A stretch of 16,665 nt of DNA from JBBDYH01 sp040901795 (lineage in GTDB: Bacteria; Planctomycetota; Planctomycetia; Pirellulales; JALHPA01), in assembly GCA_040901795.1 (NCBI GenBank), contig JBBDYH010000128.1, forward strand, positions 1 through 16,665, in the 5' to 3' direction. A program made the position numbers and the translations under genes. Below the pieces are notes generated by a model, which did not search any database, was not told where the DNA came from, and saw only the letters and a program-made list of their open reading frames with translations. Positions 1-6,409 of this stretch are shown piece after piece (positions within the stretch are counted from its first letter, which is position 1; the number at the start of each line of letters is the position of its first letter).

Positions 1-464
1 CGCGAGCCGCGGCGGCCGGCCGCCTGCCAGAGGCAATACTCGTCGAAGCCGATCTGCTGCGGGGCCTGTGCGTCACCACTCAATTGCCACTTGCCGGCAA
101 TGCAGGTGCGATAGCCCGCGCTCTTAAGCAAATCCGCGAATGTGGTCTCGCGGAGATCCATGTGGGCAAACTGCGTGTAGTTACGGAAGTTGTACTTGCC
201 GGTGAGCAACTGCACGCGCGAGGGCGTACACAAAGGCGTGCTGTAGCAGTGCGTGAAGCGGACGCCGCCGGCGGCCAAGGCATCGAGATGCGGCGTTTTG
301 TACGAGCGACCGCCATTGACGCCGAGGCACTCGTAGCTCAGATCGTCGGCCATGATGAGGACGATGTTGGGGCGCGTCGACTCTTCCGCGGTGGCCTTGC
401 CTAAAACGCCGGCAGTGAGCAGGCCCACGACAACTACCACTACCGATAAAGTCTTGTTGGTCAT
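1..464 (-). CDS. Sulfatase (arylsulfatase family), N-terminal part, runs off left edge
   Basis: This gene encodes a secreted sulfatase that would hydrolyse sulfate esters, probably on polysaccharides. About 154 codons are visible and the reading frame stays open to base 1. Residues 1-27 form a signal peptide (basic start, a run of valines, then a small-residue region). The metal-binding Asp pair (MADD) is at residues 38-41. Sulfatase signature I reads CTPSR at 79-83, so Cys79 is the residue converted to formylglycine by an FGE/anSME maturase. Signature II (GYRTCIAGKW) is at about 117-126, with Lys125. The usual His after GKW is Gln here. A GGGGAAG Shine-Dalgarno lies 5-6 nt upstream of the ATG. 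Planctomycetes carry many paralogous sulfatases, so the substrate cannot be told. Confidence 0.95.
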   Translation of the reverse strand, partial: MTNKTLSVVVVVVGLLTAGVLGKATAEESTRPNIVLIMADDLSYECLGVNGGRSYKTPHLDALAAGGVRFTHCYSTPLCTPSRVQLLTGKYNFRNYTQFAHMDLRETTFADLLKSAGYRTCIAGKWQLSGDAQAPQQIGFDEYCLWQAAGRRGS

Positions 465-620
465 TTGTGCTTCCCCAGCAGAACAAGCAGGGAGAGTCAG
501 TTTGTACGCAGGGAGTTTTTTACCGCGCCAAGTTGGCGATTACAAAACACGCCGGGTTGGTAAAGAACTCGGGCGTGGGCGGCAGCCTGCTTCGGTCGCT
601 ACTAAAAGGAACGCAACGAC

Positions 621-1943
621 TTATCGATCTTTGCAAGCACCCTCCGGTTTCCGCGCGATAATAGGAAAGTGGCGAATAGCTTCTTCAGGAATCCCTGTGT
701 AAGGGCTCTTCGTGTAGCTTTCCACGACTGCTCGGATGTCGTCGTAGATATAGCCTACGGCGCGGGCTTCATCGTTAAGCCGATCGCCCTTGTCTAGCAA
801 CACGCGGTAAAGCTCCAACGCCTTCTCCCGCTCGCCCTTGTAGTCGTAAACGAAGGCAAGATTTAGCCTGGCTTTGTCGCGCACGGAACTCCACGGCGGA
901 CGGATCCATTTCCCGTTGACGGGAAAGGGGAACTTCGCGTCTCCGGCGCTCTCGACCAAGCGCTTGAGGATCGGCTCCGCCTGGCCGTAGTCGCGATGTT
1001 GCATGAGCCAGCGCGCCTCCAAAAAGGCGGCGGCCGGCTCCCGAGGTGCATGCCGCTTCAGCCTTACGAGCAGCGCTGCGATACGCTCGCGGGGAAAGAC
1101 TTGCGGCGCCCACATGCCATACCACTCGTCCAAAACCCCGGCCAGGATCCACGCCGTGTGTTTGTAGTCCATCTGCTTCTCGACCGCTGCTGCTTTCAAA
1201 GGCAGGTAATCGGTGACCGCAACGACCTGAGCTGGTTTTTGTGCTCGCAACGCATCTTCAACGAGAAGGGCCTGCTCCCAGCGCAGCAGGACAGCCCATC
1301 TACGGTGCGACGAGTTTCGGGTCAGCAACCGCTCGATCTCCGTAGCTATCCGCTTGCTCTCCCTCATGTGAAAAGCGTGTTCTCGCGGGTCTCCTTCCTT
1401 GCGCTTCGAGGGAAATATGCGAGTGACAAGAACGTGAAGGTCGCGGCTCTCACCGGGAAACGAGTAATCCCGCGCTATACGAGCCGCCCTCGCGTCCAGG
1501 GTCCTGCGAGCAGCGCCCTCGACCGCCCGGACATCCGGATGAGTTTTCCCGTATTTTTCGGCCACTTTTGCATCCTCTTCGAACGTCCGTTCGGGAGTTG
1601 TGCGGGTCCCGAAAAGCGCAAGCGACCGCTCGCGCGCGTAGCCAAGTGCGACGTGAATTTCCGGGTAGAACGTATTCCACGGGCACTCACGGCGCAGCCA
1701 ATCCGTGTAATCATCCACGAGGATGGCGTCTGGCCCGATTGCATTGAGCAGGGCCATGAGGTGGGCCACGGTGTAGTCCAGGTTGAATTGATGGTCGTTT
1801 CTGAGCGTTGGTATGATCACAACTTCCGGAGACTGCCGTGGCACGCCCGTGTTCACCTGCTCCGCGAGCGAGCTACTCAGGGTAACCACCGTTGAGATCA
1901 GAAGCAGGATCAACACGGCCAAAAGTACAAGGCGAGTCCTCAT
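621..1943 (-). CDS. Exported protein with Tiki/ChaN-like N-terminal pattern and C-terminal TPR-like region
   Basis: This is a 440-aa protein with an N-terminal signal sequence or membrane anchor (residues 1-27, a leucine/valine-rich stretch after MRTR). Residues 41-82 run as a beta strand (VVIIPTL), a conserved-looking His, a helix (TVAHLMALLNAI), then PDAILVDDY. A YPEI segment follows. This order resembles Tiki/TraB/ChaN-type putative hydrolases, which have the pattern 'GTxH...xPDxxxxE...YPxEM', but the catalytic Glu is replaced by Asp and the match is by eye only. The middle is helical and Arg-rich. Residues 353-390 look like a TPR (KARLNLAFVYDYKGEREKALELY). It starts 64 nt after a GTTAGGC motif that ends repeat A, and a GAGAG Shine-Dalgarno precedes the ATG. 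Function is unknown; a periplasmic role is inferred. Confidence 0.75.
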   Translation of the reverse strand: MRTRLVLLAVLILLLISTVVTLSSSLAEQVNTGVPRQSPEVVIIPTLRNDHQFNLDYTVAHLMALLNAIGPDAILVDDYTDWLRRECPWNTFYPEIHVALGYARERSLALFGTRTTPERTFEEDAKVAEKYGKTHPDVRAVEGAARRTLDARAARIARDYSFPGESRDLHVLVTRIFPSKRKEGDPREHAFHMRESKRIATEIERLLTRNSSHRRWAVLLRWEQALLVEDALRAQKPAQVVAVTDYLPLKAAAVEKQMDYKHTAWILAGVLDEWYGMWAPQVFPRERIAALLVRLKRHAPREPAAAFLEARWLMQHRDYGQAEPILKRLVESAGDAKFPFPVNGKWIRPPWSSVRDKARLNLAFVYDYKGEREKALELYRVLLDKGDRLNDEARAVGYIYDDIRAVVESYTKSPYTGIPEEAIRHFPIIARKPEGACKDR

Positions 1944-2003
1944 GGAATCTCTCTTCGGACGCTCAGGTCACGCACAGCGTGCCACGCCGCAGTACGACTG
2001 GGA

Positions 2004-2214
2004 TCGGCCTAACTTATTCTTAGCTTGACCCGTGCATTACCTCTAGGCTGCTTCATTGTAGTCTGACATGCATCGAACCGATCACGGTAAGACGCATCTT
2101 AGCAATTCTGCGTAACCGTCACTTCTCCGGGTGCGTGATAGTTGTTTCAGCCTAGCGCTCCTTGGCTCGGGGAGACAGGCCATTGGCGGGACTGCGGACG
2201 CCGCGCGGCCCCGC
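2004..2214 (+). repeat. Dispersed repeat, copy A (partner at 5256-5469)
   Basis: This non-coding stretch of about 210 bp fills most of the 486-bp gap between the NmrA-like gene and the 440-aa gene. It aligns along its whole length with 5256-5469 in the same orientation. Bases 2145-2214 match 5398-5469 at about 90 percent, and the rest is more diverged. Shared landmarks include TAGGCTG (2044-2050), CAGCCTA (2148-2154) and, read on the minus strand, a terminal AAGTTAGGC just before the downstream gene. The rest of the gap (about 2215-2429) is GC-rich, with no gene that I can support. Confidence 0.8.
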
Positions 2215-2419
2215 CGCGGCGTCGTGCGGCGAAATCAGTGTAGACCGCGTGCCGCGGCGGGCGGAACGATGCAGTCTGCCTGCTACAAGCCCCATTACGG
2301 GCGGCATGGATAGCCCGCGGTGAAGCGCAGCGGATCCCGAGGATCGCGTTTCCCCAAAAAGTTGAAAAAGCCCCGTTAGAGGCGGCATTTCTCGTAGCAC
2401 CCTCGCCACGCGCAGTCAG

Positions 2420-2438
2420 CTGCAGCGCCTTATTCGGC
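2420..2438 (-). other. Cassette-end-like motif at the 3' end of the NmrA-like gene
   Basis: On the minus strand the gene stop (TAA) sits in GCCGAATAAGGCGCTGCAG. This is nearly the same as the 3' end of the HNH gene at 3953-3971 (GCCTAACAAGGCGCTGCAG). The same boundary sequence after two unrelated genes points to a recombined junction, not coding conservation. Only one half is visible: I found no matching GTTRRRY partner within about 150 nt downstream. Confidence 0.5.
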
Positions 2439-3179
2439 CTTGTGACTAAGCCAGTCCGCAAAACGTGTCGGGCCGAGGCGCGGGTGATCGCCTGGGGTGA
2501 GGCTTTGATCGTTCACCGTCACCCCGTAGTAGAGCGCCTTGGGGTCGGTGATTACCTTCCGTGCGTCCCCCCTTGCGTTCAAGAATTGCCGCACGAGGTC
2601 GTCTTGCCGAATCGGTTCGGGACCGGCCAGATCGAACGTGCCGTAGAGCGGCCCAGCGAGGGCCACCTCGGCCATGACGGCGGCGACGTCATCCGCCGCA
2701 ATGGGCTGCATCAGAGCCGGAGGAAGCCGAACCGTCTCCCCTTCAGCCGCCGCTTGGGCGATGCCGCCCACGAACTCGAAGAACTGCGTAGCACGCACGA
2801 TCGTGTAAGGAATCGGGGAAGCTTTGATGAGTTTCTCCTGGGCCAGCTTCGCGCGGAAGTAACCACTTGCGAGCAGGCGGTCGGTGCCGACGACCGACAG
2901 CGCCACATGGTGGCCGACACCCGCGGCGGCTTCCGCGGCGAGGAGGTTGCGACCTGAGGTCTCGAAAAACGCCAGCACTGCATCGTCCTCCCACGAGGGC
3001 GCATTCGAGACATCGACGACCACAGAAGCGCCGGCGAGCGCTTCCGCTAGCCCCTCGCCAGTGATGGTGTTGACACCCGATGAGGGTGATGCCGCCAGCA
3101 CGTCATGGCCGCGCTGACGAAGGTTCGTCGCAACCTTTTTCCCGATAAGCCCGCTTCCGCCGATGACAACGATTTTCAT
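2430..3179 (-). CDS. NmrA-like atypical SDR, NAD(P)-binding protein
   Basis: This is a 249-aa atypical short-chain dehydrogenase of the NmrA/NAD(P)H-binding type, of usual length for the family. Residues 1-13 form the first beta strand and the dinucleotide-binding loop (GGSGLIG, GxxGxxG at 7, 10 and 13). Residues 53-60 (VVVDVSN) fit the fourth strand. A YFRAKLAQEKLI-type segment follows, then PYTIVRATQFFEF in the position where this family positions its substrate. Such proteins act as cytosolic redox sensors or quinone/aldehyde reductases; the substrate cannot be inferred. A weak AAAGAG site precedes the ATG. The first 70 codons occur again, truncated, at 3681-3896 in the same orientation. 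The stop codon lies in a boundary motif shared with the HNH gene, which suggests cassette-type acquisition. Confidence 0.9.
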   Translation of the reverse strand: MKIVVIGGSGLIGKKVATNLRQRGHDVLAASPSSGVNTITGEGLAEALAGASVVVDVSNAPSWEDDAVLAFFETSGRNLLAAEAAAGVGHHVALSVVGTDRLLASGYFRAKLAQEKLIKASPIPYTIVRATQFFEFVGGIAQAAAEGETVRLPPALMQPIAADDVAAVMAEVALAGPLYGTFDLAGPEPIRQDDLVRQFLNARGDARKVITDPKALYYGVTVNDQSLTPGDHPRLGPTRFADWLSHKAE

Positions 3180-3300
3180 GGTTTACTCTTTCGCTACTGT
3201 ACCCTCTGCAAGCCCCCCTGGCTGGCGTCTTCGGAACGGACCGCATGTCTGCCCCGCAATCCGCCACCGTGATGATGCCGAAGAGGCTCATAAAACATCG

Positions 3301-3516
3301 TCACGAATTGTCGCGGCGAGCAATCGGTGCACCGCCGCTTGATGGTGCGCCTTCGGAACTGTTGCTGCCACGCCAGAGCGGTCGCCCCGAGGCTGCTTGC
3401 CGTTTTCGAGCGTCGTCCAGAATCGCGGTGATATCCCCGTGGAACTTATCGTATATCTGCCGCCGAGTGTGGTGGATTTCGTCGATGATCGTATCGTTGT
3501 CAGGCACCAGGGTCAT
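3301..3516 (-). CDS. Small conserved-type protein, possible antitoxin-like partner
   Basis: This is a 71-aa ORF. Its first 50 residues read like a small family seen often in planctomycetes and cyanobacteria: DEIHHTRRQIYDKFHGDI, then ILDDARKRQAASGRP. The shared pattern is 'I.EIh..R..i...f.gDi.ai..D.rkRq..sGR'. The last 20 residues (Ser/Gly/Ala-rich) look unlike that family. Its start overlaps the end of the upstream fragment (3500-3684) by 17 nt, so the two probably formed a co-translated pair before the upstream gene lost its 5' part. I recognise the pattern from memory only; its function is not established, and 'antitoxin-like' is inferred from size and pairing. Confidence 0.6.
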   Translation of the reverse strand: MTLVPDNDTIIDEIHHTRRQIYDKFHGDITAILDDARKRQAASGRPLWRGSNSSEGAPSSGGAPIARRDNS

Positions 3517-3684
3517 GGCCGAGCATCTCCTCGGGAGTGCAAATGATCGGTATGGGAATGCTTAAGTCCGACAAAAGGTCATGGATACGCGGCAGAAACT
3601 TCGCATTCGCAATGTGGGAACTGTGATCCACCGCGCCGCTGCCGAAAGTTAGGCTAGCCTGTAACGCCACGGCCTGCCAGTCAA
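3500..3684 (-). pseudogene. 3' remnant of an unidentified gene (nucleotidyltransferase-like ending)
   Basis: The reading frame ends LPRIHDLLSDLSIPIPII then CTPEEMLGHDPGA. The ending 'LL..L.IP...I..TPEE' is reminiscent of the C-terminal part of small MNT-type nucleotidyltransferases ('IPVDVIVYTPEE'), but the GSxxx...DxD active site is absent. The 5' part is lost: at about 3684 the sequence joins directly, in another frame, to the truncated NmrA-like copy. It overlaps the small ORF at 3301-3516. The identity is a guess. Confidence 0.4.
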
Positions 3685-3896
3685 AACGCCAGCACAGCTT
3701 CGTCCTCCCACGAGGGCGCATTCGCGACATCGACGACCACCTGGGTGCCGGCGATCGCTTGTGCCAGACCCTCGCCAGTGACGGTGTTGACACCCGATGA
3801 GGGTGATGCCGCTACCACTTCATGGCGGTGCTGACGAAGGTTCGTCACGACCTTTTTCCCGATGAGCCCGCTTCCGCCGATGACAACGATTTTCAT
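3681..3896 (-). pseudogene. Truncated second copy of the NmrA-like SDR
   Basis: This copy encodes 71 residues that match residues 1-71 of the 249-aa NmrA-like protein at 2430-3179, differing at roughly a dozen positions (for example HRHEVV against RGHDVL). It has the complete GGSGLIG nucleotide-binding loop. The match ends at DEAVLAF, and the frame meets TGA immediately because foreign sequence begins at about 3684. The upstream sequences of the two copies differ, so the duplication is confined to the gene. Most likely it is a non-functional relic; a short Rossmann peptide could still be made. Confidence 0.85.
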
Positions 3897-3952
3897 GGCT
3901 CAGCCCCGATGCGGCATTCGTCATGCCGATGTAGATGACGTCACTGCGCCAA

Positions 3953-3971
3953 CTGCAGCGCCTTGTTAGGC
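3953..3971 (-). other. RYYYAAC-type core motif overlapping the HNH stop codon
   Basis: The minus strand reads GCCTAAC (3971 to 3965), and the HNH stop TAA lies inside it. AAGGCGCTGCAG follows. In integron cassettes the inverse core site RYYYAAC commonly overlaps or follows the stop codon. No paired GTTRRRY half is seen before the NmrA-like fragment, so if this was an attC site only its left half survives. Confidence 0.5.
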
Positions 3972-4556
3972 GGAATCCTGATCCGGCAGCTTCCTGCCTA
4001 ATTTGAAAAGGCGTACTGCAACTCCAAACACGCCGCGCCCTCGTAAAAGCGCGATTTCATCAAGCGGTAAGCCAGCATCAAATTCGAGTAATAGCGATGC
4101 GTCTTCATCCGGTGTCCAGACTTTGCCCGCCCGCGGTCTCAGTTCCCGCCAGTTCGGGCAACTCGATACGAATCCTCTTTCATTGACGGCCGGCGCACGT
4201 GCTGCCGCTTCAACAAACGTCCGCCGACGATTCACCCACTCCAAGATTGCTTCCTCTACTTCAATTGCTGCCGTATCCAGTTCTTCCGCTTTGGCACCAC
4301 GCTCGGCCAAGAGTTTTGCCATCGCCGCAGGGCTGACGAGACGGTGACACAGCCGGCAAAGCGTCGCGAGCGTATCTGGAGAAGACTCCCAAGGGTCCTT
4401 CCCCGCCTGGTAGCTCAAGTGGTGTACATGTAACGTGCGAGATGTCGCACCACATGCGACGCACGACCAACGATCGCGCACGAACACTCGCAGCCGCATC
4501 CGTTGCCATCGAGGGTCAAGCAGCTTCTCGCGGTAGGTCAGCCGGGCTTTGTCCAT
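3966..4556 (-). CDS. HNH endonuclease family protein with C-terminal helix-turn-helix-like region
   Basis: This is a 196-aa protein. The N-terminal half is an HNH zinc-finger nuclease domain: YREKLLDPRWQRMR, CVAC (Cys32, Cys35), HVHH (43-46) and CRLCH (Cys67, Cys70, His71). All expected metal-binding and catalytic His/Cys residues are present. Residues about 145-185 (AGKVWTPDEDASLLLEFDAG ... VRLFKLGRKL) resemble the SANT/HTH-like module 'W..eEd..L...f..G....ia...gR...a...RL..lG', likely for DNA binding. It may act as a defence or homing nuclease; that is inferred. A GGAGG site precedes the ATG by about 7 nt. The gene lies between the palindromic element (4583-4682) and the core motif at its stop codon, exactly as a gene cassette would. 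Confidence 0.88.
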   Translation of the reverse strand: MDKARLTYREKLLDPRWQRMRLRVFVRDRWSCVACGATSRTLHVHHLSYQAGKDPWESSPDTLATLCRLCHRLVSPAAMAKLLAERGAKAEELDTAAIEVEEAILEWVNRRRTFVEAAARAPAVNERGFVSSCPNWRELRPRAGKVWTPDEDASLLLEFDAGLPLDEIALLRGRGVFGVAVRLFKLGRKLPDQDSA

Positions 4557-4582
4557 CTGCCGCCTCCGCCGCCGAACGACCG

Positions 4583-4682
4583 AGCTAACCCGCCGGGAAC
4601 AGGCTGGCGGGAACGACTTTAACTTTCAGCAGATGCACAACTCGCCGGCCTGTTCCCGGTCGGGTTCAGCGACGGGTTAGGT
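4583..4682 (-). other. attC-like imperfect palindrome between two cassette-like genes
   Basis: Read on the minus strand, this 100-nt element begins ACCTAAC (fits RYYYAAC) and ends GTTAGCT (GTTRRRY with one mismatch). CTAACCCG (4680 to 4673) pairs perfectly with CGGGTTAG (4592 to 4585). A 16-bp arm at 4644-4659 pairs with 4593-4608 with one mismatch. One arm has an extra stretch of about 13 nt, larger than the extrahelical bases of known attC sites. The length is within the attC range. The last codons of the upstream membrane protein run into it, and the HNH start codon follows the right half by 26 nt. Confidence 0.55.
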
Positions 4683-5245
4683 GCCTTTCTGACCTCCAGT
4701 GGTGAGCGCAGCGGACGTGTCGCAAGTACCCAGATGGTGATCAGATAAACGACGACAACCGCCGCGGGGATTGCGATAAATCGATGATCCGGAAACACAA
4801 ACCAACAAGCTAGGACCAGAATCGTGCGCGTGACCGAATGAAACATCCCGACCCAATGCTGGACAATCCAGCCATACACTATCCAATGAAGACCAGCCAA
4901 AACGCCCACACTCAGGGGAAGAGACGACGCCTCGACGAACCAAAATGGAATTGCGATTGCCCAGACGAGGATTACCATGATCAGGCCGCGAAAGAACAAT
5001 GCGTCCAATTCATTCTTCGTACTATAGACGTCCTCGCGAAGTATGCGAGCAAATACAAGGCTTAGCGGAAAGATCATACCGATACATATAAAGAGAGCGA
5101 TCGACGCGTTATCCTCCGGAAGAAACGCTCCGAAAATGCCGGTCGCCGTCCACGCGATCGTGCCAGCAATCGGAAAGGAAAGCGTGCGACCGCCGAAGCG
5201 GTCGAATTCGCTGCGCAACTCCTCAAGCGTGGCGTCTTGTCGCAT
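4619..5245 (-). CDS. Six-helix integral membrane protein (DUF7010-like)
   Basis: This is a 208-aa inner-membrane protein. A soluble N-terminus (LEELRSEFDRFGG) is followed by six likely transmembrane segments at about 22-42, 47-69, 83-104, 109-128, 138-151 and 156-176, then a basic cytoplasmic tail. The amphipathic start followed by paired helices resembles the DUF7010 family, whose function is unknown; this match is from memory. The last 20 residues (PNPSLNPTGNRPAS and on) are encoded by the attC-like palindrome and are probably not an original part of the protein. The ATG lies 13 nt after a GTTAGGT motif (5265 to 5259), with only a weak GAAGAAG as ribosome-binding site. Confidence 0.8.
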   Translation of the reverse strand: MRQDATLEELRSEFDRFGGRTLSFPIAGTIAWTATGIFGAFLPEDNASIALFICIGMIFPLSLVFARILREDVYSTKNELDALFFRGLIMVILVWAIAIPFWFVEASSLPLSVGVLAGLHWIVYGWIVQHWVGMFHSVTRTILVLACWFVFPDHRFIAIPAAVVVVYLITIWVLATRPLRSPLEVRKAPNPSLNPTGNRPASCASAES

Positions 5246-5255
5246 CGCTTCTTCG

Positions 5256-5469
5256 GCACCTAACTTGTTTTTAGACTGATCCGTGTATTACCCGTAGGCT
5301 GTACCATTGCAGCCTAACACGCAGGAGCTGATCGTCGCAAATCGAATTCCGGCAACTGGTTACTCTTTCGTCACGCTTTTTTCAGCGTGATAGGCTGTTT
5401 CAGCCTAGCGCTCGTTGGCTCGGGGAGCCAGGCCATCGGCGGGACTGCGGACGCCGCGTCCGCCCCGCC
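5256..5469 (+). repeat. Dispersed repeat, copy B, with three hairpins
   Basis: This is the second copy of the repeat at 2004-2214, in the gap between the zinc-ribbon gene and the membrane protein gene. It contains perfect hairpins at 5371-5390 (TCACGCT/AGCGTGA, 6-nt loop), 5391-5407 (TAGGCTG/CAGCCTA, 3-nt loop) and 5295-5316 (the same TAGGCTG/CAGCCTA arms, 8-nt loop). The same seven-base arms used twice allow alternative pairings. On the minus strand it ends AAGTTAGGT, next to the start of the membrane protein gene. I see no protein-coding function. The rest of this gap (5470-5535) holds nothing that I recognise. Confidence 0.8.
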
Positions 5470-5535
5470 AGACCGACCATTGAGACCGAGAATCTGCCAG
5501 ACGATCAGATCGGCACAGGGCTATTGAGTCTCGCC

Positions 5536-6183
5536 TTACCGATCCAGCCGTTCTACAAGACTGTCCTGCGGCCCGACAGCCCAGACTTGTGCGAACCCAG
5601 CTTCCTGGCATTCCTCAAGGTGCTGCGCCCGAAACGCGTCCAGCACACGCTGAAATGTGTGGCTTGGCGTCCAGGCAGCATCAAGGACGAGCGTCATCTC
5701 CCTCTTCTGTTCCGCCGGATATCTCTTCGCCTTCTTGAGGATGGCTTCGAGCATCTCGCGCGCGGCGGTGCTGCCAACATAATCGATCGCGGCCGAACCG
5801 GCCTTGTTCAGCTCTTGCCACAGTTTTTTGTTGTTACTGGCACGAACAACCTGCATCTGCAACTGATTGCCGGCAAGATTTGTTGAGTACCGGTCGATGT
5901 CTTGAGTGCCTTTCTCGGGGACTGACCAATCCCCGCCCACCTTGTTCAGCGTGCGCACGAGTCGCGCACATATTTCAAGAGCTCCGTCTTCGTTTTTCGG
6001 ACCTGGGCCGGTGGCGGTGAGCGAGATCTTGCCCTGGTCGTCCGCCTGCGAAATGCTCTGTAGTCCGGGTCTTGTATGTACCAGCGAGGCGGAACCGCCG
6101 ACAATGTGATAAGCGCCGGGTTCAGCCGTCATGGAGAAGTCCGGTAACGTTGATCGGCACATCGGACATGGCTGGCGAGGCAT
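5536..6183 (-). CDS. Zinc-ribbon protein of unknown function, third gene of the ATPase/TOPRIM cluster
   Basis: From the first ATG this is a 215-aa protein. It has a CPMC pair near the start, and the frame continues upstream with RCARCGKDLPAEFGD, giving a CxxC-x(n)-CxxC zinc ribbon if translation starts earlier. An in-frame stop at 6298-6300 limits any extension, and no ATG, GTG or TTG lies between. A strong Shine-Dalgarno (6237-6246) sits upstream of an ATC codon at 6234, in the place where MVRCARC would be expected. The rest is mixed alpha/beta. The C-terminal LVLDAAW...GFAQVWAVGPQ pattern suggests a Rossmann- or nuclease-like core, but I recognise no family. It follows the TOPRIM-like gene and may be a sensor or effector of that system (inferred). 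The in-frame extension adds 17 residues. Confidence 0.75.
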   Translation of the reverse strand: MPRQPCPMCRSTLPDFSMTAEPGAYHIVGGSASLVHTRPGLQSISQADDQGKISLTATGPGPKNEDGALEICARLVRTLNKVGGDWSVPEKGTQDIDRYSTNLAGNQLQMQVVRASNNKKLWQELNKAGSAAIDYVGSTAAREMLEAILKKAKRYPAEQKREMTLVLDAAWTPSHTFQRVLDAFRAQHLEECQEAGFAQVWAVGPQDSLVERLDR

Positions 6184-6236
6184 ATCGCCGAACTCTGCCG
6201 GCAGGTCTTTTCCGCAGCGTGCGCATCGAACGATCG

Positions 6237-6246
6237 CTCCTCTCCT
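6237..6246 (-). promoter_or_regulatory. Strong Shine-Dalgarno upstream of the zinc-ribbon gene
   Basis: The minus strand reads AGGAGAGGAG. The first AGGAG is 7 nt before an in-frame ATC codon (6234 to 6232), from which the frame would read (M)VRCARCGKDLP. It is also 10 nt before an out-of-frame ATG (6226) that gives only a short arginine-rich peptide. This site is the best evidence that translation of the zinc-ribbon gene begins before the ATG at 6183. Confidence 0.6.
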
Positions 6247-6409
6247 GACCGTTGTCGAGTGTGCTTCCAGCCGCCTTTTGTCCGCTTCACGGTGGTGTCA
6301 CTTTCTTCATGAATGTTGTCCCTCGGCGCGTGACTTGAGTATCGCTCGTCAACGTTTTTGGCACCATCGCATCGCGCCCTGGCTGCCGTCCTTCCTGTCC
6401 CCGATCGGG

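Noticed and set aside
996..1895. 299-aa plus-strand open frame opposite the 440-aa gene
   Set aside because: The minus frame has a signal sequence and ordered secondary-structure pattern; the plus frame has none.
5256..5469. Repeat copy B as a classical attC site
   Set aside because: It ends in GTTAGGT but I found no RYYYAAC half paired with it at its other end, and it is longer than known attC sites. It is kept as a repeat only.
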